From the NCBI GenBank assembly GCA_008931825.1, contig QXVZ01017370.1, forward strand, positions 1 to 35,205: 35,205 nt of DNA, in the 5' to 3' direction. The translations under genes were made by a program, and so were the position numbers. Positions 23,601 through 31,548 of the stretch are shown piece after piece (the stretch's first letter is position 1; the number at the start of each line of letters is the position of its first letter). Under the pieces are notes generated by a model. That model had not been told where the DNA came from, did not search any database, and saw only the letters and a list, made by a program, of their open reading frames with translations. This stretch comes from Phallusia fumigata. Its lineage: Eukaryota > Chordata > Ascidiacea > Phlebobranchia > Ascidiidae.

Positions 23601-24151
23601 AATAAACTCAACTCAACTCGATAAAGGTATTATGGCAAAATCGGTCGCCTACGAGTGGCCTGCGCAATTTAAGTAGATGATTTAGTTTATGACGTCATTT
23701 TCGAATGATACCAAGCAAGCAGCGTCAAATTTCGGTGTAAAATTGCTTAAATTTCGTTGCATTTTTTTAAAATTGGGTGTTGACTGATGTTGCTACCCAT
23801 CGCAATAAATTAGGTTAGTGATCTAGTAAATAGGCTTATTTTCAAACAAGAAAGTTGACATTTCTATGGACTAAAATAGGTTTTCAGCGTGTAATCTAAA
23901 CGCACCATGACCACTATAGAAAATGTGGTGCTACCAAAGGAGTTTTCATATTTTTGCAGCATTTAAATAAATATTTTAAAACAACCCGCATCTGTATTAA
24001 ACACCGAAATGGATACAGAATACTTAACCTACTTGTAATACAAGTGGATAAGAGCCGTGAGTAGAAAACCGACACAGGAAACAGCTCCAATAATTGTGTT
24101 GACAAAGTTGAAAACTTTGCTGGATATTGTTAATTGTCTTTTTACAACTCT
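20687..24151 (-). CDS. Gene 2, seven-transmembrane exons and C-terminal tail
   Basis: Six exons. 24151-24033 encodes helix 1 (FVNTIIGAVSCVGFLLTALI). 23215-23021 encodes helices 2 and 3 (INLCLCLFMSYLIFLVG; HYFLLVSWCWMLVEAIVMFL). 22588-22437 encodes helix 4 (FVIVVCVLVYTIPALIVGG). 21993-21824 encodes extracellular loop 2 and helix 5 (HDQFCWLRG; GAILFLTITVLYVWIL). 21136-20954 encodes helix 6 and the start of helix 7. 20881-20687 encodes the end of helix 7 (GIFVFIFFCVRNKNAR) and a tail ending in FSEM. The helix 3 cysteine (KLAC) and the loop 2 cysteine (QFC) can form the usual disulfide. Confidence 0.93.
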
Positions 24152-27100
24152 CTAAAAATTTTACCAGTTACTTACACTATTACGTTTTACATTGGGTATT
24201 TATAACAGAAACTACCGACCACCAGTATTGCAAAGTTGGTGAGATGGTTGCAACCACATTTTGGCTGCTGGTTGTTGTTGCTGTTTGAAATAAGATAACA
24301 ACCGTCACCTGACCAAGATGATGACGTAAAATTCCACCAAACACATTGAAAGTCCAGTTTTGCATTCTGTGTAAGACAAAACCACGGTGTTCATGGATAA
24401 CAATAAACTCAATGGAAATATTGTAATGGTTGATGTGTTTACTGCTTTTAATATTAGCTATCTTACAGAACTTTGTGCAGACAGTCAATACAAGTGTTTA
24501 AAAATAGTTTGGTAAACTGTTTTCATGCCTGTATATTGGATTATTTCCAGGATCAAATCACACCACGATTGACACTACTAACGCAATTAGATAACCTGCT
24601 TTAATAATCGTACCAATTTAGCATTCAAAACAGCCTATACGTTTTGTACAGACTTTTGTGTTATTTCGCTACCTTTTGACTTTTATTGTAGTTTATCGGG
24701 AATGTGAACGTTACGTTAGTGCTCAGATTCTCCACGGGTAAACCGTTAATTTGAGCTGATATAACCTGCAAAAAAACAAGTAGAACATGTTGGTATGCTT
24801 ATGTTGAGTAATGTATAACACTTTTAAAAAGTTTTGCATAAATCGTAATAGCGTGTTGACCAATCCCACGGTCCGCATAAGTCACGTGTTGTTGTATGTT
24901 TACAGTTGGTCAAGAACAGTTACATAAATCAACAGCTAACCGTTATGTCACGTGACCATCCCCAGCCTTGTGATTGGCCGGACTACCACTAATGTAAATT
25001 TATGAAAAAGCGTGGATTTCTATTGTTTAGAACAACTTAGTAAGCCAATAACTTACCTTGGTTGCTATGAACCCATTTCCCAAAGAAACATTTTTGCCTG
25101 CTCGTATACACGGTTTCACACTTGGGGAAGTACCGTTCACTTCCGTGAAATTACAAGGGGCATTGAAGAAAACGCTGTCACTGTATTCGATAAATGAAAC
25201 CCGAGACTGATTCCCTACACCGCTTGAGTTTTCCGACTTTGCAAAAGCTTCACCAGGCAAAGTTATCTCCAAATTGTCTGTTCCCACGAAAGTCAACCCC
25301 AGTTGGGAATAATTTTCGTTCGTGTAGTGGATCTGTAAATGTACGACACATTTTCGATGTTTTTAACATAACTGTTTGAAAAAAAGGGTTTATTTCGCCT
25401 TTTAGTATGACATCAGTAACGTGATGGCAGCGAATAAACTTAGGAATACAGAACACGTTCATGAAAGGTAGCTTGATCTATAACAAAAGTCGTCCCTTGT
25501 ATTTCTACCTATAAAAAGACATTTCAAATGTATGAAGTCACTATTTGTCACGGTTTATTATGAGATGTCTAGCTCAGTATCACTTTGAACATTCTGAGTC
25601 CATAGTGTCTTGTGGACAATACGTAAAAAAACAATTTAGCCCCCAAAGTTCAGAAAGACATTTGAAATACATTAAATCTTTTCATAGAAACCTTAATCCC
25701 GTGGTTCTTAACTGGGGAGAAATTCCTTCCCAGGGTGGAGTTTTATGAGTGAAGAAAAAAAGTTTCTACTCTATACTTCAGTTACTTATGATAGGTGTAG
25801 CATATCTTTTTGTTAGACCAGTGGACCCAAATATCTTAATGATACTTTGTACCAGTGGCGGCTCGTGTATAGGCACTGTGGAACTGCAGCCTTCCTGTTT
25901 TTTGATATTATCGATAACATTCAATACAATAAGTCCCCTTTTCTTCAATTCTTTCGTTATACTTGTACAAGTACAATATTTACCCGTTTTACTTAATGTC
26001 AGTTACCATCATACCACTTGCGCACTAAAAAGAATTCACTGTGACGTCATAAAGGCGCAGGCATGAAACAATACAAAACTCTTTGTATGGAACTGTGCGC
26101 CTCACGTGGTGTTTGGCTGCTGTGCGCCTGCGCATAAAGGTAGCGGAATGCGAGGCTGAGAGGGAGAGGGAGCACTGTCGTTCTCTCCGTGCCGACCTTG
26201 GCCTGGCGTGTTGGAGGAAGGTAGCGTTTTTGTTCTCCGCTTGTTATTTTAGGAGTTTATGATTAAGTTTTATTTTTTGTACCTGGTTAGTTGCTATTTT
26301 TACACAACATTAAAACAAAGAGTAAAAATATCTGGAGCAGCACCCCCACTAATTTTAGCTACGAGCCGCCACTGCTTTGTACCACTTCTTGTCTGAAAGG
26401 AAAGGAAAAAAAGTTTGGGGAATGCACCAAAAAAGGTTTGGAGCCACTGCCTTAATAAATGCTTTGCTTACCTGTCCGTTTAGACTTGTGGATGAAAATG
26501 CTGCAGTTTTTGTTGTTTTATTGACCACTTTCACTCGATTGGAAAAGTCTTCCATAGTTTTAACCAGCAATTCCCTTTCTTTGATTTGAAACGCCATTGT
26601 TTTGTTTTCAATGAAGTTGTGGTAGCTTTCGACGATTTGAAATAGGTTGCTGACTGATTTTTCTGTGGTCTGTCAGTAGTAAAACCGTTTAGAAGACAAC
26701 GGCTTTTAAGTCAGGCTGTATTTGAAAGGGAAGGTTTTTAAGGAAAAGTATTTTTTGGACGAACCAAGGCAATCTTTCTCTATACTGCTTACTACACAAA
26801 ATTTTCTAAGAATTCCACTTTAAATATATTATATTGTGCATTAAGAAGCGCTGCATTGAATAGGATGACGTAAAAAACTCTTGACGTCACAATTCTAACG
26901 TTTGTCAGCTTAATTTCTTTCCCTGGAAGAATTACTACTGAACACAATTTGAAGTATCTCAGTTGCCGATAAAATCTGTAGTATGACGGCAACATTTACA
27001 ATTTCAGTTTATGTTCACCGCCACCTGGAATCTCTTGCCGTTTTCTCTTAACGTCTGTAACAGCTGAATTCCATGTTGAACATCAACCGTTGTGAGTGTT

Positions 27101-29918
27101 TGTGGCTGTGTGACGTCATTTATTCGCTGTAACCAGTTTTCGACATTCTTCGTTGTCGCTGGTTTGGTTTGAATCTGCGAAAGTGCACGCTGTGTCGATA
27201 TTTCAACGTGGCAGTAATGAAATGAATTTGGCGTCAATAATTTTTTTTTGTCTTACGGCACCCCTTTTGCCGGGATTTAAATCTATGCCATTTAGCAACT
27301 TTTTCAAGAGGTATAGTCAGATTTGTGAGCTGCAAACAGTGCACACTGTTTCGATCTATAAGATCTCATCAGTGCAGCTGGTGGCATGTCTGCAGCTCAC
27401 AAATCATTATTGGCTATTTGCTGTTATATAGTCAGATTATTTTGCAAGCATTGCACCTGGCAATACTTAACTTAATGGAAAAACTAATCTAGTAAATTGG
27501 TCACGGCATCCCTGAGTCCTGCAAACGACACCCCAGTTGGATAAAACTAATCTAAACCAATTTTATTTTTTGTTGTTGGCCATCAGAAACTGTCAGTTTA
27601 ATCTGCGGGCCAGTGTTTGATATAGGTTGGTGCTGGCAGTGGCTATATCCACTCGGCCAGCTAACGAAAATCAAAATTTATTGGTAAACAGCACTGTGCT
27701 ACACAAAACAAGGCCTTGTTAAGCACAGCAAAGTCTATTTACAACCTTTTGTGTCGTCTTGTTTCTTTACAATCATATGAAAAACAATATTGGTTATCAA
27801 AAGTCTTATTGACAGTTCGCGGGTCAACAAATAAATTCAGTTGGACCATGACAATCAAAACTACATTTGTGGAGCAAAATGTAGGTATTAAAGATCAAGT
27901 GATAACTACCACTGAATACCTCTTTAACAGAACCAACTAAGCTTTACATAACTTACTATACATTATATACAATATAGTGAACAAAGAGACTATACCTCTG
28001 TTCTCAGAGTGTGCAATGGGTCGCCTCGTCCTAAAACAAACAAATGTAAAATTACATTTAGCAAAATTTGTCTAAAACATGTTCAAAATCTCTGGTTCAA
28101 ATCTTTCGAAACGGTTACGGGTGAACGAAATTAAAATCCGTTACATTAGATTTGAATCCGTCCGCTTTAAGCGTGCGTACAAGGCGAAATAACAAATGCC
28201 ACAGGCCTTACTTTCGCAAACGATGTGGTTTTGATTGTTGCAGTTTTCCGATTTTGGTCGTCGTAGATTGAACATAGAAGTGTATTCGAGAGTTGTGCAA
28301 TTTTCAACAGACGAAGCTTTGACGATGGTCGAACCATACTTTGTCCCGTCTTCGTAGAACCAACCGGAAAAATTGGCTACCTCAAAATAGCGGAGACCGT
28401 TCCAAAATTTGCGCGTCCCGATATTTGGGATGTGGAAGGTCTGTTTAAAAATTAATTTAGTTGTGATTAGTTCAAAACCTCAAATGTTCAAAAGTGGCAT
28501 TTAAAAAAATTGGGATAGGCGACTCGTAAAGTAAAAAAAACTATAAAAACGGGGTGGGCATTTGTTAGTTTCAGCACAACAACATTGGTAAAGAAAAAAA
28601 TGGCGACTCAAGTTATTCTAATCGAAAATTGTTAAAAATTAACACACCCGATAACAAGCATTGTCAAAGAAAACTATACATTCAAGGCTTCTATATTTTT
28701 ACCCAAATATTTAATGCCATGGCATAAACAGTGCACCTAATTTGGCAATAATGCCTTTTAAAACAGACATTTCTTTGTCCCTGCCAACAACGGTTGAAGA
28801 CGACAGTTCGTTTATGGCAACTTTTATTTAAAATGGTTTCTAGTGCAAAGTATTTTTGAAACCAGAAAAAGATAAAAAAACGTTTAAACATGAGTTAAAA
28901 AAGCTTGATTCAATGGTAAGCACGCCTGAAGTATATATCACATTACATATCATTGTTTAACTAACAGATTTACATATCATTGCTTTAACAGATTCGAATC
29001 CGACCGCATTATGCTCACAATTTTCACGTTTCTGGCTTCGCCGCTTGTTATTTTGTACAATAAGTAAATTTTAACGCGATCATGTTCGAAGACGAATCAT
29101 TTGACAAAAATCTATCATATAAATGTTTTTCCCGAATAAAATTTTTTGTTTTCACTAAAAATGAAAAATATCCATGAGAACAAAGACATTTTACTTACGC
29201 TAGATGTTATGCTGATGGGGCCAAATTCTTTGAAGGTTACAATATGATCGTAACCAAGTTGGATGCAAAAATCCAAGGCTGCGTAGTAAGGAAGCTGGAG
29301 TGTGTTCACTGTTCCAAATGTGATATCACCGTTTGTGTGTTCTGAACATTGTAAAACAAAATGTATGAAACAAAAAGTAACACCAAAGGAAGTAAGTATG
29401 TTTCGTGGCTCGTATATATTTTTATTCGATAGTTGGTAACCACTGTATAGTCCTACCTAACTAGACAGAAGGTAACCAGGGGTCCGCCCTGTGTGACAGT
29501 TTACCTTATTTTGTAATTCGCAACCCTTTCATAATTATTAACATCTTGCCACACTCCCTGAAAAATATACCGCTTCTTTCACAAACAATGCTAAACGTGC
29601 TATGTCATAATTGCAAGTTGGCTTTTTTTAAATGATTGGCTGTTATCTGACTCAGGATAAGTCAGAACTTGAACCAACAACTTAACATACACAAGATGAA
29701 TGCCCTTACAACTCAACTTTTTCAGGTTTGATGGCTGAAATAAAAGATAAAAAACCCAAATCATAAAAAGTTACCCAATTCAAAAGAAGGTAACAAAATA
29801 ATAAACCACCATCGTTGGTAAGAGTTTACCATAAATGGCCTTGCTTAAACTTACCAAACATTTGGTGCTGTTGCACGGATGAACCGATTAAAACTGACAC
29901 TAGAAACACACTGGACAT
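20687..29918 (-). CDS. Adhesion GPCR with N-terminal C-type lectin-like domain
   Basis: Exons in transcript order: 29918-29855, 29341-29199, 28440-28212, 28030-27996, 27174-27025 (edges uncertain: 27189, 27019), 26669-26472, 25332-25057, 24765-24673, 24366-24220, 24151-24033, 23215-23021, 22588-22437, 21993-21824, 21136-20954, 20881-20687. The total is 2349 nt, or 782 residues, with every junction GT-AG and in phase. The layout is a signal peptide, a C-type lectin-like domain (about residues 22-145), a GAIN domain (about 158-445) containing the GPS, seven helices (about 455-730) and a tail of about 50 residues. It belongs to family B2/adhesion receptors: plasma membrane, self-cleaving at the GPS, activated by the tethered peptide. 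The ligand is unknown. No frame break is seen, so the gene looks functional. Confidence 0.93.
21166..21525. mobile_element. Short inverted-repeat element with AGGGTTGCCA ends
   Basis: The left end agggttgccagc and right end gttggcaaccct are inverted copies. The interior has repeated aaaggaca motifs. It lies in the receptor intron between the helix 5 and helix 6 exons. A target duplication was not clear, so the superfamily is unassigned. Confidence 0.55.
23258..23543 (-). repeat. Family A SINE-like repeat in receptor intron
   Basis: This is near full length on the minus strand, from ccaccaacgtccccccc to gcgaaataaactcaactcta and a tail of CTCAA units. The tail lies about 40 bases upstream of the acceptor of the exon encoding helices 2 and 3. 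A short piece at 23233-23259 matches the element in the opposite direction and forms an inverted repeat with 23411-23437. Confidence 0.75.
23545..23620 (+). repeat. Family A SINE-like repeat, deleted copy
   Basis: This keeps atccaccaattgtgtccttt and the 3' end aacgaaataaactcaactca, with the middle missing. It lies in the opposite orientation to, and right next to, the 23258 copy, giving a tail-out inverted arrangement. Confidence 0.65.
24220..24366 (-). CDS. Gene 2, GPS exon with tethered agonist
   Basis: The exon lies between acacag and gtcggt. It shows the full GPS pattern: CVWWNFTSSSWSGDGCYL, then PKCGCNHLTNFAILV. All four cysteines and both tryptophans of the family are present. Cleavage in this family occurs between HL and T, exposing TNFAILV as the tethered agonist. 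The residues needed for cleavage are intact, so self-processing is expected. Confidence 0.95.
24673..27189 (-). CDS. Gene 2, GAIN domain exons before the GPS
   Basis: Exons about 27174-27025, 26669-26472, 25332-25057 and 24765-24673. The first two are helical (NVENWLQRINDVTQPQTLTT; NLFQIVESYHNFIENKTMAF), as in GAIN subdomain A. The last two are beta-rich (RVSFIEYSDSVFF; VISAQINGLPVENLSTNVTF), as in subdomain B, where an S-R-V-x-F strand and VIS-A-x-I are usual. Many N-x-S/T glycosylation sites are present. The 5' edge of the first exon is either 27189 or 27174 (both phase 0), and its 3' edge is 27025 or 27019. Confidence 0.85.
25699..26449. mobile_element. hAT-like element (outer) interrupted by a second element
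   Basis: The ends are ccgtggttcttaact and ttggagccactg, flanked by CCTTAATC (25691-25698) and CCTTAATA (26450-26457), a seven-of-eight target duplication. Without the nested insertion the element is about 220 bases, close to the 8702-8919 copy. It lies in the receptor intron between two GAIN exons. Confidence 0.72.
25853..26374. mobile_element. Nested hAT-like element with CAGTGGCGGCTCGT ends
   Basis: This has 14-base perfect inverted ends, cagtggcggctcgt and acgagccgccactg. A perfect 8-base duplication CTTTGTAC flanks it (25845-25852 and 26375-26382). It is 522 bases long with no transposase, and it is inserted in the older element at 25699-26449, so it is the younger of the two. Confidence 0.85.
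27324..27426 (+). repeat. Family B hairpin-like repeat, copy 2, with flanking duplication
   Basis: The unit starts tgtgagctgcaaacag and contains tgcagctcacaaatc, so the left end and an internal stretch are inverted copies (gatttgtgagctgca). The 12-base sequence tatagtcagatt flanks it on both sides (27312-27323 and 27427-27438), as expected for a target duplication. It lies in the receptor intron upstream of the first GAIN exon. Confidence 0.65.
28212..29341 (-). CDS. Gene 2, C-type lectin-like domain exons
   Basis: Exons 29341-29199 and 28440-28212 are followed by a 35-base linker exon (28030-27996). The first half reads YYAALDFCIQLGY, the alpha-1 helix with its conserved cysteine. The second half reads FWNGLRYFEVANFSGWFYED, then ENC, SENC and the terminal HIVCE. 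The W-x-G core, the cysteine pattern and the VCE ending match the C-type lectin fold. The calcium/sugar motifs EPN or QPD and WND are not visible, so calcium-dependent sugar binding is doubtful. Confidence 0.83.
29855..29918 (-). CDS. Gene 2, first coding exon (signal peptide)
   Basis: The start ATG (29918-29916) begins MSSVFLVSVLIGSS, a short hydrophobic core typical of a signal peptide. The donor is gtaagt and leaves one base. That base joins the acceptor at 29341 to give Glu and continue HTNGDITFG. No earlier in-frame start is needed. Confidence 0.85.
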
Positions 29919-31194
29919 TTCCTGTTGTTGCAGCAGTTTATATTCTTTGTACAAAACAGCTACATAACAAAGAAATCAGTTGTCAGAAATCTTACACACT
30001 TTAATCTACGCAAACAGTTTTTCGCCTAAAGCGGGTTTCCGTACGAGCCTCATGCAGGCAACAGAAATTTAAAAACTAGCTTGTTTAACAACTAATTTAA
30101 ATTCTAAACCATAATCGCTACGGTTGACTACACAAAGTGAGTTACAAAACCCGCTTCAACCGTGGAAAGTCGTCGATGAAAGCAGCCTCATGGTAAGTGT
30201 CAAAATGTGTCGAAGTTTTTGGAAGGCAATACAGCAATTGTAATTTGCATAAAAGCAGACCAGCAATCGGTGCATAATAAAGCAAACCACGTCAACCAAC
30301 AGTAACTTCCGGTAAACCCTGCGTCTTCCATGCACATCGCATAACACGAGCATAGACTGTGTACATATTGCGACATGCGTTTAACATCAGACAGTGTGAA
30401 AATTATGCAAAGTTCCATTGTGACGTAAACAAGATGACGTTATTGGTCCATGCGCCAGGGTAGTTTGTGTGTAAAGTCGGGGTAGTTTGTGTGTAAAACT
30501 TTAACGTAATATTAAACGCGGATTTGGTGACAAACAAACGTTGAAACAGACCAAAGTTATTACTTTTTATGGTTGTTGGCGTCGTAACTACACATTGATA
30601 ACTAAATTTCTTAATTTTAACATTTTTTTGGTGGCTTTCAGTTAAAATATTTTCTTCTGCACTCGATCATAAAGCACAGAAAAAAGACAGAAAAACAATG
30701 TTCTTGTAACGTGCAAAACACTATAAAAGTAATAATTGATCAAACAGAATTTTTGAAGTTTGAAAAGATGTAATGTTCGAAATCAGCATACCTAATTATT
30801 CTAATTCTGTATTCTTACACATATGGCGCCTCAAAACGACCAAACGCATCATTTTCACACCCATCTTTTTGATGAGATAATGAGAATACAACTATAATTT
30901 TCGCCTATTGGCGCATCTTTGGTGTTTCTGCTCCTTCCCAATCTGGAATTAACGTTAATAGAAATGGTAACATCTTGATTAACATTTAGTTGTTACACAA
31001 CAAACCTAACTTAGATCAGTGCACTTCACCTAAATGTTATGGAAAAAAAGAGCAAATTTGTTTACCAATGAAAGACAACTTCACTTCCACAGACAAAATA
31101 CAATTCCCTGCCATTGTTAACTAACAAACAAATTTGTTGTGTAACAAAACACAACGTGTAAAGCAACAATGTCAACAAATGATGAGTTTACAAA
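29919..31194. other. Divergent intergenic region between genes 2 and 3
   Basis: This 1.28 kb separates the start codons of two surface-protein genes that point away from each other, so it should hold both promoters. It includes a two-copy tandem repeat of about 23 bases near 30458-30500 (ggtagtttgtgtgtaaa units). Minus-strand ORFs at 30156-30418 have no recognisable family. No core promoter element was identified with confidence. Confidence 0.5.
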
Positions 31195-31548
31195 ATGTTT
31201 GCCACTGAATATGTCCTGGTGGCCGTTGTGTGTTTACAGCTGACAGAAACTACATTTGCGGCAAAAGCCAGGAGTCACCAGCCCCTGGATAAATCAACAT
31301 CAACTCAAAATGATGCCGACAGAGAATACCCAGAAATTAGCCAAGATCGAATTGAGCAGGTTTCTTGGAAGGATGCTTATTTGAAGGAACTGTACGAAAA
31401 TGCCGACAGCAACAAGAAACTGTTCTATTCCAAGCTGTATAGGGATTTTCAGCGCAAAAAAAGATTGAAATCAAAACGTGGAAAAGCAGGTCAAACTGCC
31501 GAGAGTGTAAAAACAAGATTGCAGGAGCGAATGTGGAAAAAATTCGAG
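31195..31548 (+). CDS. Gene 3, putative first exon (signal peptide and basic extension)
   Basis: The ATG at 31195 opens FATEYVLVAVVCLQLTETTF, a clear signal peptide. It is followed by a charged region with RKKR and KSKR, possible furin-type sites. Read straight through, the ORF stops at 31554. A splice at GAG/gtttga (31548) is phase 0 and fits the phase 0 acceptor at 32210. The donor is poor (gtttga), so a separate small secreted-protein gene is the alternative. Linkage is favoured because the CAP exons otherwise lack a signal peptide, and PI15/CRISPLD-type proteins have a similar basic pre-region. Confidence 0.6.

Noticed and set aside
24180..24488. 102-residue minus-strand ORF over the GPS exon
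   Set aside because: The GPS motif is in a different frame of the same strand; this ORF is the wrong frame.
30156..30418. Minus-strand ORFs with hydrophobic stretches upstream of the receptor
   Set aside because: No family resemblance, no phase-compatible donor into receptor exons, and the receptor already has its own signal-peptide exon.
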